64,000 nucleotides of DNA from Fen-1258 sp947085815. GTDB lineage: Bacteria > Bacteroidota > Ignavibacteria > Ignavibacteriales > Melioribacteraceae. The stretch is from NCBI GenBank assembly GCA_947085815.1, contig CAMTXU010000012.1, positions 1 to 64,000 of the forward strand, given 5' to 3'. Made by a program: the position numbers and the translations under genes. Numbering within the stretch: the first letter of the stretch is position 1; each line of letters opens with the position of its first letter. Under the pieces are notes generated by a model. It saw nothing but the letters and a program-made list of their open reading frames with translations. It did no database searches and was not told where the DNA came from. Shown in pieces: positions 9,074 through 18,661 of the stretch.

Positions 9074-10395
9074 ATAATCTGCCGGCAGCCGTTAATAAAT
9101 ATTTAGTGAAGTATAGTCTTGGTAATTGGAAATTAGAATTATTCGCTCCACAAAAATTTAATAATATTATTGTCGTCCCCGCTATTCAAGAATACCTAAA
9201 TATCCGGCAGCTTTTGCAATCATTAATTCAAAACGATAACAAATATTTCGACAAAACACTTCTACTCTTTGTTGTGAACAATCTTGCAAGTTCGAGCGAC
9301 GAGGTTAAAGAGGATAATCGCAAAAGTGTAGCGCTTCTGAGAAAAATAACCTCAAAAATAAATTGTGATGACCTGGCGGATAAAGTTAATGATGCCCGAT
9401 TAAATGTTGGTCTAATTGATGCCGCAAGCCCGGGGCTGGAATTACCGGAAAAAGATGGCGGTGTTGGTCTTGCAAGAAAAATTGGAATGGACCTGGCTCT
9501 CAATAATTTTGATTATTCAAACGATTCGAAAAAAATCTTGATCTGCCTTGATGCGGACTGCACAGTTGAACAGAATTACCTGACAACGATTGTTCAAGTA
9601 TTTCATAATACCGATATTAACGCGGCGTATGTTAATTATGAACACCCTTTTCCTGAAAGCGAGAAGAACAAACGCGCAATTATCTGTTATGAAATATTTC
9701 TCAGGTATTATGTGCTGGGATTAAAATTGGCTAATTCCCCCTTTGCTTTTCCGACGATTGGCTCCACAATGATTTGCGATTACGAGAGCTATATTCGTAT
9801 AGGGGGAATGAACAAGAAGAAAGCGGCGGAAGATTTTTACTTTATGGAGAAGCTGGCAAAGATCAACAGCATTCATAAAATTGATTCAACTAAAATCTAC
9901 CCCGCAAGCCGCGGATCCTGGCGCGTCCCGTTCGGAACCGGGCAGAGAGTTAATAGATATATCGCGGGGACTCACGAAGAATATCAATTGTTTGATCCGA
10001 GAGCATTCGATGTATTGCAAAACTGGCTACGTGTGTTTAATTCAATAGAAATTCTTACTGCGGAAGAATACTTAGAAAAAGCAAAAGCAATTAGTACAAC
10101 TCTGTATACGTTTCTTATTCAAAATTCATTTGAGGAGAGTTGGAGTAAAATACTTCACAACTCAAAATCAGAGTTGCAGCTAGAAAAACAAAAAATGATT
10201 TGGTTCGACGGCTTCCGCACACTGAAACTAATACATTTTCTTCGAGACTATGAATATCCATCAATCAATATGTTTAGTGCGCTTGATCAGTTGTTCCAAA
10301 ACTATGATCAAGAGCCCTTACGCTTAGAATCGGATGATATCCCGCCAATCGATATCCAATTAAAATATCTAGCAAGACTTCGGGATCTTTCCTAA
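9070..10395 (+). CDS. Glycosyltransferase family 2-like protein
   Basis: 441 residues when started at the ATG overlapping the miaA stop; a longer reading from 8971 would lie inside miaA and is unlikely. The N-terminal half reads as a GT-A fold: VVPAIQEY near the start, and CLDADC (159-164) as the likely DxD metal and sugar-nucleotide site. A later segment (GGMNKKKAAEDFYFMEKL) resembles the ED motif of family 2 enzymes. There is no membrane segment. The substrate is unknown. The ATGA overlap with miaA makes co-expression likely even though no functional link is obvious. Confidence 0.7.
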   Translation: MNNLPAAVNKYLVKYSLGNWKLELFAPQKFNNIIVVPAIQEYLNIRQLLQSLIQNDNKYFDKTLLLFVVNNLASSSDEVKEDNRKSVALLRKITSKINCDDLADKVNDARLNVGLIDAASPGLELPEKDGGVGLARKIGMDLALNNFDYSNDSKKILICLDADCTVEQNYLTTIVQVFHNTDINAAYVNYEHPFPESEKNKRAIICYEIFLRYYVLGLKLANSPFAFPTIGSTMICDYESYIRIGGMNKKKAAEDFYFMEKLAKINSIHKIDSTKIYPASRGSWRVPFGTGQRVNRYIAGTHEEYQLFDPRAFDVLQNWLRVFNSIEILTAEEYLEKAKAISTTLYTFLIQNSFEESWSKILHNSKSELQLEKQKMIWFDGFRTLKLIHFLRDYEYPSINMFSALDQLFQNYDQEPLRLESDDIPPIDIQLKYLARLRDLS

Positions 10396-10463
10396 ACACA
10401 AATCACAGCTTTTAGAAATTCACATCTAACTTGAGTATATTTTGCCCGCAATTCAGAGGATAT

Positions 10464-11534
10464 ATGGAAATCTACGAGAAGTTAAAATCTATAAAAGAAA
10501 AGTACGATAAGATAAACGAGCAGTTATCGGATCCCGGTAATTTATCGGTTCAATCTAAGCTGATCTCTTTAAGTAAAGAGAGAAGCGGACTTGTAGATAT
10601 TGTAGAAGCGTTTAATGAATATGATGAATTGTTGAAGAATATAAAAGGTAATCAAGAAATTATTAACAGTGGTGAAGACAAAGAACTCTCCGAGATGGCT
10701 GAAAGTGAATTAGGTGAATTGAAAAAAAGACGAGACGCTATGGAAGAGAAAATTAAATATCTTCTCGTTCCAAAAGACCCCGATGATGATAAAAACGTAA
10801 TAATGGAAATTCGCGCCGGAACCGGAGGCGATGAAGCAGGTTTATTTGCCGCAGATCTGTTCAGAATGTATTCCCGCTATGCCGAAGTGAGGGGCTGGAA
10901 ACAGGAATTAATCGATTTTAGCGAGACCGGATTAGGGGGAACTAAAGAGGTTGTTTTTAGTCTTGTAGGCACAAGTGTCTTCGCCGATCTTAAATTTGAA
11001 AGCGGAGTTCACCGTGTGCAGCGCGTTCCTGCAACTGAAGCAAGCGGCAGAGTGCATACATCTGCGGCGTCAGTAGTTGTTATGCCCGAAGTGGAGGATG
11101 TTGAGGTTAATATTGATCCCGGCGATTTAAGAATTGATGTTTACAGAAGCGGCGGCGCCGGAGGTCAAAATGTTAACAAAGTTGAAACGGCTATACGAAT
11201 TACACATATTCCAACAGGCCTGGTTGTCCAATGTCAGGATGAGCGATCACAATTGAAAAATAGAAATAAAGCAATGAAGGTTTTAAAAGCTCGTTTGTAT
11301 GATTTGAAATTGAATGAGCAGAACAGTGAAATAGCAGCTACGCGTAAGACTATGGTTAAGAGCGGCGACCGGAGCGACAAAATTAGAACTTACAACTTTC
11401 CGCAAAATAGAGTAACCGATCACAGAATTGGATTAACTCTCTACAACCTTTCGGAAATTATTGAGGGCGATCTTCATGAACTTGTAGAAAAATTAAAACT
11501 TGCAGATCGTGCTGAGAAACTTCATGCGAGTTAA
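10464..11534 (+). CDS. prfA: Peptide chain release factor 1
   Basis: Recognises UAA and UAG stop codons and triggers peptide release. The start is the ATG at 10464, preceded by AGAGGA; a reading from 10431 adds 11 residues that do not resemble the family. From this start it is 356 residues. The stop-codon recognition tripeptide is PAT, in RVPATEASGR, the RF1 type rather than the SPF of RF2. The catalytic GGQ lies at residues 233-235. No prmC methyltransferase gene follows, unlike many bacteria. Confidence 0.97.
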   Translation: MEIYEKLKSIKEKYDKINEQLSDPGNLSVQSKLISLSKERSGLVDIVEAFNEYDELLKNIKGNQEIINSGEDKELSEMAESELGELKKRRDAMEEKIKYLLVPKDPDDDKNVIMEIRAGTGGDEAGLFAADLFRMYSRYAEVRGWKQELIDFSETGLGGTKEVVFSLVGTSVFADLKFESGVHRVQRVPATEASGRVHTSAASVVVMPEVEDVEVNIDPGDLRIDVYRSGGAGGQNVNKVETAIRITHIPTGLVVQCQDERSQLKNRNKAMKVLKARLYDLKLNEQNSEIAATRKTMVKSGDRSDKIRTYNFPQNRVTDHRIGLTLYNLSEIIEGDLHELVEKLKLADRAEKLHAS

Positions 11535-11551
11535 GATTTTATTATCGCTCT

Positions 11552-12172
11552 TTATTTCACCAGCAACATTTTTTTCAAGAAATTAACGTTATTGCCGCTC
11601 AACTTGTAGATGTACATTCCGCTTGCAAGTCTGCTTGCATCAAATGTTACTTTGTAATAACCCGGCTGATACTCATCATCAGCAAGAACATTAACCAACT
11701 GTCCCAGTATATTGTAAACCGATAAATTATATCTCCCGTTCTGCGGAACAGTAAACTCGATTGTTGTTGTAGGATTGTACGGATTAGGATAATTCTGCTC
11801 TAACTTAAACTCTGTTGGCAGAGTGTAATGAATAATAATCTCTTTGTTCCAACGGTTGCCTTTGTTGTCTGTAATTAAAAATTTGAGCGTGTCTTTCAGA
11901 GTTCCGGGAATTCTCTTCGCGTCAAAAGCAAATAGCGCCTCTCTTTCTTCTCCCGTTTTTAGTTTTTGCAACTCAACAAGCTTGTTGCACAACTCAACTC
12001 CTTGAGGATTGTTGGAGAGAGAAATCATTATTCTTTCCGGGCTTAATGTTTCAGATTCATTTACAATGCTCAGAATTATCTCGTTCCCTTTTGTGCCCGG
12101 TATTACTTCATAGACTGTCTGAGCGAATACCGTTGTTGTGATGAATAGTAATATGATTTTTACATATTTCAT
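11552..12172 (-). CDS. Secreted protein with type IX sorting domain
   Basis: 206 residues: a signal peptide (MKYVKIILLFITTTVFAQ), a beta-rich domain of about 100 residues with no recognised family, then a C-terminal type A T9SS sorting domain beginning LEQNYPNPYNPTT and ending GMYIYKLSGNNVNFLKKMLL. Such domains direct export across the outer membrane, usually with anchoring. It follows the repeat-protein gene by 17 bases on the same strand, with GGGGAA as a ribosome site. It probably belongs to the same secreted-protein operon. Confidence 0.85.
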   Translation of the reverse strand: MKYVKIILLFITTTVFAQTVYEVIPGTKGNEIILSIVNESETLSPERIMISLSNNPQGVELCNKLVELQKLKTGEEREALFAFDAKRIPGTLKDTLKFLITDNKGNRWNKEIIIHYTLPTEFKLEQNYPNPYNPTTTIEFTVPQNGRYNLSVYNILGQLVNVLADDEYQPGYYKVTFDASRLASGMYIYKLSGNNVNFLKKMLLVK

Positions 12173-12189
12173 TTTCTTATTCCCCTATT

Positions 12190-14520
12190 TTATAATCCGA
12201 ACTCAACAATGTTGTTTGTTAATATGTTTTGTGTTTTGTCCTGTTGTGCTGTTCCTAAATTCATTCTGAACTGCAAATTTGCCGGCAGCAGTTCTTTGGC
12301 TATTGTTCCGTTGACAGTGTTGCCGATTGTTCTCCACGCACCGGAATAGTAACTTATTCTTGCATTATCAACTGGTTGGTTCTGTGCATCCTTTACATTT
12401 ACTCTGCATAGAACAGTCGTAAAGCTTAACGTGCCGTTCACACCAACGTCTTGTGCCTTATCATTCGAAATATATTCATGCGTCATTCTAAATGAGTAGT
12501 TGTTCGGAAGTAATTCTAATGATGCAATTCCATTGGTTGTTGTACCAAAGCTTCTCCATGCACCGGAATAATATTGAACTGTTCCTTGATCTATAAAATT
12601 TCCCAAACTGTTTTTTAGTTGGACGGTTGTGTTAACCGTCTGAAAAACTACTGTTGGGTTTACGCCAATATCATGTGCTTTGTCTTTGCTTGCAAATGCG
12701 TAGTTCATTCTGAAGGAATAATTGTTTGGAAGAAGCTCTTTTACTGCAACTCCATTTGTTGTTACGCCAAAGTCTCTCCACGCGCCGGAATAGTACTGCA
12801 CTGTTCCCTGATCTATAAAATTACCTTGGCTGTTCTTTAGTTGTACAGTTGCATTTACAGTTTAAAATACTACGGTTGTGTTTAAGCCAATATCTTGCGC
12901 TTTGTCAATGCTGGCATAAGCATAAGTTGTGCGGAAAGAATAATTGCCAGGCAGCAATTCTTTTGTAGCAATTCCATTTGCAGTTGAACCAAACTCCCGC
13001 CATGCGCCCGCATAATATTGAACTTTGCCTGTATCTATTGCTGCACCAAAACTGTTTTGGAGTTTTACCAGCGCATTTACTGTTTGAAAAACTACCGTGT
13101 CTGCTCCAACAGTTACATTGTTCTTTGTTTGCGAACTGTAAGCGTAGTTCATTCTTAAGCTAAAGGTTTTTAGAGCTGTGGGAACAGTAAAGATGCCATC
13201 GTTATTGTTTACAGCATCCTTCCACGCGCCTTCGTAGTATTGGAGCGTACCGTTGAGCAACTTGCCTTGACTGTCCTCCAGCTTAACTGTTGGTAGCTTT
13301 GGTAACCTTTCTAAAATGTATTTTGGGTAATGATACAAAAACTTGTAACCATCTAATGTTACAAATTGGTTAGTATTTGTTACTGGGTCCTGGTACGCCT
13401 GAACAATTGCCGATTGGTATTGTTTTATTTTTATTGCCGCACCAAGGCTATCACTGTTGGCCAGCTTTGTTTTTGCATCTAACAAAAATGGTTTTAATTG
13501 TTCTGAAAATGAATTGTTGCCTAGCCAATTAAATGAAGTGCATTGACTGTGGTATGAGAGCAAAGAATCTATTAATGTAACAACACTAAGATTGCCATTT
13601 TTGTGGGGTGTAAATTTATCTAGAATATACTGTTTTAAGTATGATTGATCGGAGGTGTCCTTTAGTTGTGTATAAAGTGTCTTTGCAATTTGAAAATCAA
13701 CCGGTGATCCATAGCAGTTTAATAAGGAATCGGCAATATCTATTCTTAATGTATCATCCGGGTCAGCTAGGGCTCGATTTAATAATACCGTATGTATTTC
13801 ATTAGTTTTATTCTTACCAAGAATATCGGTTAATGCAGTATTTCGTACGAACCAACTAGTGTCTTTAACAAAGCTTTCCATTACTACTGGCAGTATTTCG
13901 GTTCCATAGATTTCATATAGTTTTAATAAAGATGCAACCCGTTGTCTATCGTCGATATTTTCCTTCGCAATTTTAATCAAATAATTTTTTGCTGGCAGCT
14001 CCTCTTTTGAATATTTGGTGATTATTTCTTCTAAAAGCAACCTATACGGTAACCCTACTTTGGGCAGATTGCTTTCAATATAATCATAGACATATTTCCG
14101 TTTTGAGAAATCATTAAAATCAAAAAGTATCTCGTTAATGATAGCTTTATACTCCAACCTATCTTCTTCCAAACCTTCCTTAAATTTGAATGTATCAGTT
14201 GAGTCAATAGATGCCAACGTTAATTCATGGGTCCTTGGTGATTTTAACACGTTAAGCGCATGTAAAAATAGTTCTCTGGTATATAGGTCTTGTTTCCAGA
14301 TATTATTAATCAATACCGGTTCGGCTTCTGTAATCCCAAATTCTATTACTTTTTTCGCGGCATCGTATGGATTATGATCTGCATTTAATGTTTTATAAGA
14401 ATATGATAAATCAGAAAGTATTCTTTGTTTCTCTTCTTCTGTTATAGTTTGTGAGAAAAGTAAGTTTGAGTTGATAAGAAAACAGAAAATCGTTATTAAA
14501 GTTAAATCTTGTAATTTCAT
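12190..14520 (-). pseudogene. Secreted HEAT-like protein with five 74-residue repeats, interrupted by an in-frame TAA
   Basis: Reads as one 776-codon frame broken by TAA at 12864-12862. At that position the sister repeats have CAA or CAG (context VVFQTVN), so a single C-to-T change explains the break. The 5' part (552 residues) has a signal peptide (ending LLFSQ), about 400 helical residues resembling HEAT repeats, and two copies of the repeat. The 3' part (from 12861) holds three more copies, each with a YYxGAW core and an ELLPxNYSFR segment. The repeats look like carbohydrate-binding or Ig-like modules, but I recognise no named family. The truncated 552-residue product may still be made; the 3' part has a GTG that could restart translation. 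Confidence 0.8.
12193..13302 (-). repeat. Five tandem 222-bp coding repeats
   Basis: The conserved YYxGAW codons recur at exactly 222-base spacing: the matching GCGCC/GCACC positions are 12338, 12560, 12782, 13004 and 13226. Each unit codes 74 residues. The middle three are most alike at DNA level. Such an array can expand or shrink by recombination without frameshift. Confidence 0.9.
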
Positions 14521-14532
14521 TTTATACCTCGT

Positions 14533-15717
14533 CTATTTAGAGCATCTATCAAATATTCTTTTATATTTTTCCCACACAATGTCATATGCCTTTCGTTGAA
14601 TATCCTTTTCGTATGTATACCACCTATTATATAAATCATGATTGCTGTTTTTACTATTTCCATATAATCGAGTAAACTCTTTATCAAACGTATCCCTGAA
14701 ACTATCAATGAGATTCTTCGTAAATGTTTCGGCTTTATTTTTGGCATCATTAAAACCATTTGTTTGTTCACACTTTAATTTGAATGCTAAAAATTGGTCG
14801 CCAAACTTATACTGGTTGTCAAATAAATTTTTGAAAAGATTTTGAATATCTGATTCATGTCCCTTTTCATGTCCTTCAATTAATTCTCTAAAAATATATG
14901 TGCCTCCGTGAAGCGGATACTGATATGTCGTTTCAAAATCACTTTTAGCTCGACAAATCTCATTAGGGGGCAAATTATTAATATCATTGATATTTCTCAC
15001 TACAAAGGGGTAACTGTTCATTTTATTTTCACAAAGTCCGGAATAATATTTAAACACAGCTTTATTCGAATTATTAAGTTTTATTATCCATTGATCCAGT
15101 GAACTATTATAACATAATTCTATTTGATAGTTATTGAAAATCTCGTTCTTATCATAAGCGGTATATCCAAAATCTTGTCCACAATATTTATCGTCAGTTG
15201 CTGGAGAGAAAGTAAAAGATGGCGCTACTGGAGGCGAACTAGTAGTACACTCCGGGCCGCACTTCGGGAAAGCAACTGTAAATGATCCCCAGGTTGAGCA
15301 TGCATTATTCACCGAGCGTGAAAAAATAAGGTTATTGTCTAGAAATACTTTTATATCAGCACTCTGCCCGCATGACGCTCCACCATAGGGATCTGTCCAG
15401 GTAATGGTGTATTGATAAGTCCCTTCAAGATCAAATGTTGCTTCTCCTCCTTGCACTGTTACAGCAATTGAAGAGCCTGGTGGTATTATGCGGGCGGTTC
15501 CTGTACCGGGATAACAATAAGTTTTATTCTCCCACGCTACATAATAACAAAATACATTACTTGACATGGAAACCTGAACCCTTACAGAATGTGTGTAAAG
15601 TGTAGATAGTTCCGTTCGTAAATTAAGTTTTGTTTGTGTGGTAGGGTTAATTATAACCTTCTCTTTAATCCTTACTTGAGAATAAAGTAAAGCGCTGGAA
15701 CAAAAAAGAGAGAGCAA
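14533..15717 (-). CDS. Secreted protein with HEKGH motif (possible metalloprotease), uncertain start
   Basis: 394 residues with a Cys-rich beta region (about 40-200) and a helical C-terminus. Residues 283-287 are HEKGH, matching the zinc-protease HExxH pattern, with a further Glu after it; this is suggestive, not proof. The listed start is a TTG. The frame continues upstream to a TAG and would give a normal signal peptide (GKYSKLFLIFLLSLFCSSA), but no ATG, GTG or TTG exists there: GGTAAATATTCC stands where ATGAAATATTCC would be expected. The start may have been lost. The repeat-protein gene follows 12 bases after the stop, so they form an operon. No family recognised. Confidence 0.6.
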   Translation of the reverse strand: MLSLFCSSALLYSQVRIKEKVIINPTTQTKLNLRTELSTLYTHSVRVQVSMSSNVFCYYVAWENKTYCYPGTGTARIIPPGSSIAVTVQGGEATFDLEGTYQYTITWTDPYGGASCGQSADIKVFLDNNLIFSRSVNNACSTWGSFTVAFPKCGPECTTSSPPVAPSFTFSPATDDKYCGQDFGYTAYDKNEIFNNYQIELCYNSSLDQWIIKLNNSNKAVFKYYSGLCENKMNSYPFVVRNINDINNLPPNEICRAKSDFETTYQYPLHGGTYIFRELIEGHEKGHESDIQNLFKNLFDNQYKFGDQFLAFKLKCEQTNGFNDAKNKAETFTKNLIDSFRDTFDKEFTRLYGNSKNSNHDLYNRWYTYEKDIQRKAYDIVWEKYKRIFDRCSK

Positions 15718-15875
15718 AAATATTAAGAAGAGTTTGGAATATTTACCGGAGAGAAACTAATGGCACCACCCTGTGTGTTTATTTGTTCTATCATAATGTA
15801 AAGTCTGCACGGAAGGAAAGCAAGTTAAAAACAAGATGAACCTCCTCGCTGCAATTCGCCGGGCTCGCAATACTT

Positions 15876-16856
15876 TTATTTGATGAAAAACCCACTCTTC
15901 ATCACTTTGTTCTCGTTGTCGGATGTTAATGCATAAGTGAACCCATCATAAAGTGAGAATGCGCCGCATTCGCCGCTCTTGTTGAGAGCAAGATAGCCAA
16001 TTTGAATATCCTTGTTGTTCCTTGCTGTCTTATAAATTCTCTTGATAGCAAATTCGCACGCCTCTTGTGGCGAAAGACCGTCCCGCATTTTTTCAACAAT
16101 TAAAAAACTTCCAACAGTTCTCATTACAAACTCGCCGTTTCCTGTTGCAACTGCGCCGCCGATTTCATTATCAGCAAATAAAGCTGCGCCGATAATTGGT
16201 GAATCGCCCACGCGTCCATGTAATTTAAATGCTAATCCACTTGTCGAAACGCCGCCGCTAAGGTTGTTAGCACTGTCAATTGCAAGCATTCCAATTGTAT
16301 CATGATTCTTTTCATCAACGCGGTTTATCCCGCGCGGATTTTTCTTTTTCCAATCTTCCCATACCTTACGCGAACTTTCAGTCAAAAGATTTTCTTCTTT
16401 AAATCCATTTTCGAGAGCAAATTTTTTTGCGCCATCACCAACAAGCATTACATGCTTTGTCTTTTGCATAACAAGTTTAGCAACAGAGATTGGATTTTTG
16501 ATTCCTTCAATTCCCGCCACAGAACCGGCATTACCTTTCCAATCCATAACAGATGCATCGAGAGTTACAATCCCATCTTCATCCGGCAATCCTCCGTAAC
16601 CGACAGAACTATTCATCGGATCATCTTCAGCTACACGTATTCCTGCTTCAATTGCATCGAGAGAATTTTTTCCTTCTTTCAAATATTCATATGCTTTTTC
16701 TGAGGATTTGATTGTGCCTCCCCATGTTGAAATAGCAATAAGCTTACTACCGGGAACTGAATAACCAAATATCTTTTCAGGAGATAATTGATTTGATACT
16801 AATCCGCCGCCGACTAGTGCGCCTGCTCTAACAAAATTACGACGTGTAATTTTCAT
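15876..16856 (-). CDS. N4-(beta-N-acetylglucosaminyl)-L-asparaginase, Tat-exported
   Basis: Glycosylasparaginase, an Ntn hydrolase that cleaves the GlcNAc-Asn bond left after N-glycan breakdown. Counting from the ATG at 16856 (preceded by GGAGAG; the TTG at 16868 is the alternative), a twin-arginine signal TRRNFVRAG lies at residues 4-12, so folded enzyme is exported. The autocleavage nucleophile is Thr187 in HDTIGM, followed by the conserved GGVSTSG and GRVGDSPIIGA. Length 326 fits the family. It begins one base after the pseF-like stop and is likely co-transcribed with the Pse genes, though its job fits the GH92/GH20 cluster at 58-64 kb better. Confidence 0.92.
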   Translation of the reverse strand: MKITRRNFVRAGALVGGGLVSNQLSPEKIFGYSVPGSKLIAISTWGGTIKSSEKAYEYLKEGKNSLDAIEAGIRVAEDDPMNSSVGYGGLPDEDGIVTLDASVMDWKGNAGSVAGIEGIKNPISVAKLVMQKTKHVMLVGDGAKKFALENGFKEENLLTESSRKVWEDWKKKNPRGINRVDEKNHDTIGMLAIDSANNLSGGVSTSGLAFKLHGRVGDSPIIGAALFADNEIGGAVATGNGEFVMRTVGSFLIVEKMRDGLSPQEACEFAIKRIYKTARNNKDIQIGYLALNKSGECGAFSLYDGFTYALTSDNENKVMKSGFFIK

Positions 16857-16857
16857 T

Positions 16858-17622
16858 TCACTCTCCAAGTTTTTTCTGCTCTACATCCTGGTTTATGCCG
16901 ATAAGTTCTGGACGTGCATCGAAAAGTTTTAAGATATCTTCGAATAGGAACAACTCTTTTTTGCCGTAAAGCTCTTTATAAATCTCCTCGATTAGCCGGA
17001 AATCTTTTTCCGTGTCAACTGTCCATCTGTGAAAAGAGTAATTCTTTTCATTGACAAAATATTTGATTGAAAATTTTTCCGGATGATTGTAAATATAGGG
17101 TGTAACGTGCTCGCGTTCTAATTGAAGTGTTGCTTCGTTATACGATCTTGCCAAAGAATTGAAAGAAATTATTTCTGTATCAAGTCCGCGTGGAAATGTG
17201 CGTGGAAGAACATTGCTCAAATAATCCAGAGCACTCAATTGATTCTCCGTAAAAAAATATTCTAACATGTTATCTACAATTAGAGGATCAATGACTGGAC
17301 AGTCAGAAGTAATTCGAATTACAATATCAGTCTTAAATTTATTTGCCGCTTCATAATAACGACTAAGGACATCCTCCGAACTGCCTCGATAAAATAAAAT
17401 ATTATTCCTCTCGCAAAACTCTTGAACCAGATCATCTTCGGGAAGGTTAGTTGTCGCAACAATAATTTCATCAATTATTTTCGAATGAGAAAGGCGATCG
17501 ACAATGTGCCAGAGCATCGGCTTATGTGAAATCTCTTTAAGTATTTTACCTTGAAGGCGGGTTGAGCCCATTCTCGCTTGAACAATTGCCGCAACCTTAA
17601 AATTTTGTTTCTTACAGTTCAA
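16858..17622 (-). CDS. pseF: Pseudaminic acid cytidylyltransferase (SpsF/PseF type)
   Basis: Would activate pseudaminic acid with CTP to CMP-Pse, the last biosynthetic step. The nucleotide-binding signature AIVQARMGSTRLQGK lies at about residues 12-26, with ITSDCPVIDP as the metal-binding segment. The family also includes SpsF and KdsB relatives, so the substrate is assigned from context: it overlaps pseI by 11 bases and ends the run pseB-C-GH-I-F. 254 residues. Confidence 0.85.
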   Translation of the reverse strand: MNCKKQNFKVAAIVQARMGSTRLQGKILKEISHKPMLWHIVDRLSHSKIIDEIIVATTNLPEDDLVQEFCERNNILFYRGSSEDVLSRYYEAANKFKTDIVIRITSDCPVIDPLIVDNMLEYFFTENQLSALDYLSNVLPRTFPRGLDTEIISFNSLARSYNEATLQLEREHVTPYIYNHPEKFSIKYFVNEKNYSFHRWTVDTEKDFRLIEEIYKELYGKKELFLFEDILKLFDARPELIGINQDVEQKKLGE

Positions 17623-18661
17623 TTAGATCCCAGCTTAGTGGTGTACCGCGTTCAATATCTTTTGCAGCTGTTTTGCCAAGAATTTCGTAAAAGTATTTTG
17701 GAGCTAACCCGTGCGAGGGTCTTATGGAACGAATATTTTCTTCTGTAAATTTTTCGCCGGCAGAGATATTTTTTACAACGAATAAAGAACGGGCAAAGGT
17801 TCGGCTCTTCTTAATTTTATCGCTCAATTCAAAAGAAACTTGTCCAAGGGCTAATTCAACCTGACGAATTTCATCAACCATTTTTTTGAATTCGTTTGGC
17901 TCAAGAGAAAAGAAAGAATCGGGTCCTCCAATTTTTCGGTCGAGTATAAAATGCTTTTCAATTATTCTGGCTCCGACAGCGACAGCGGCAACCGGAACAG
18001 TAATGCCCATCGAGTGGTCTGATAATCCCACGACCGTTTTAAATTTCTCCGCTAAAGCCGGAATTGTCATTAGGTTTGCATCTTCAATCGGTGCGGGATA
18101 TTCCGAGGTGCATTTCAAGAGAGCGATTTGATTATTGCCGGCTTTTCTACATGCATTTACCGCGTCATTAATTTCTTCTTCTGTAGCGATGCCTGTTGAT
18201 ATGATCATCGGTTTACGTTTTGATGCGGCATATTCTATTAGAGGAAGATCTACAATTTCGAATGATGCGATTTTATAAGCAGGGACATTCATCTTCTCAA
18301 GAAAATCAACGGCGCTTTTATCGAATGGAGAAGAGAAACAAATCAATCCGAGTTCTTCGGCGAATTGTTTTAATTTTGGCTGCCAATCCCATGGCGTGTA
18401 GGCTTGTTTATATAATTCGTACAAAGTAGCGCCATCCCAAATTGTGCCTTGCCGTATTTTGAAATGATCTTTATCGCTCTCTATTGTGAGTGTATCGGCA
18501 GTATAAGTCTGAAGTTTAACCGCATCGGCGCCACACTCTTTGATAGCTCTAATTGTATCAATGGCTAGATCAAATTGTTGATTATGGTTGGCGGAAAGTT
18601 CCGCAAGAATAAAAACGTTATTCGCTTCGCCTATTGTTTTATTGCCAATAGAGAATTTCAT
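17612..18661 (-). CDS. pseI: Pseudaminic acid synthase
   Basis: Condenses 2,4-diacetamido-2,4,6-trideoxy-L-altrose with phosphoenolpyruvate to give pseudaminic acid. 349 residues: a NeuB-type TIM barrel (AELSANHNQQFDLA at the N-terminus, KLQTYTADT, then GLSDHSMG) and a C-terminal SAF/antifreeze-like domain (about 285-349, RSIRPSHGLAPKYFYEILGK). The overlap with pseG-H at its start (ATGA type) and with pseF at its end shows tight coupling. A sialic or legionaminic acid synthase is the alternative, but the pathway context favours Pse. Confidence 0.92.
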   Translation of the reverse strand: MKFSIGNKTIGEANNVFILAELSANHNQQFDLAIDTIRAIKECGADAVKLQTYTADTLTIESDKDHFKIRQGTIWDGATLYELYKQAYTPWDWQPKLKQFAEELGLICFSSPFDKSAVDFLEKMNVPAYKIASFEIVDLPLIEYAASKRKPMIISTGIATEEEINDAVNACRKAGNNQIALLKCTSEYPAPIEDANLMTIPALAEKFKTVVGLSDHSMGITVPVAAVAVGARIIEKHFILDRKIGGPDSFFSLEPNEFKKMVDEIRQVELALGQVSFELSDKIKKSRTFARSLFVVKNISAGEKFTEENIRSIRPSHGLAPKYFYEILGKTAAKDIERGTPLSWDLIEL

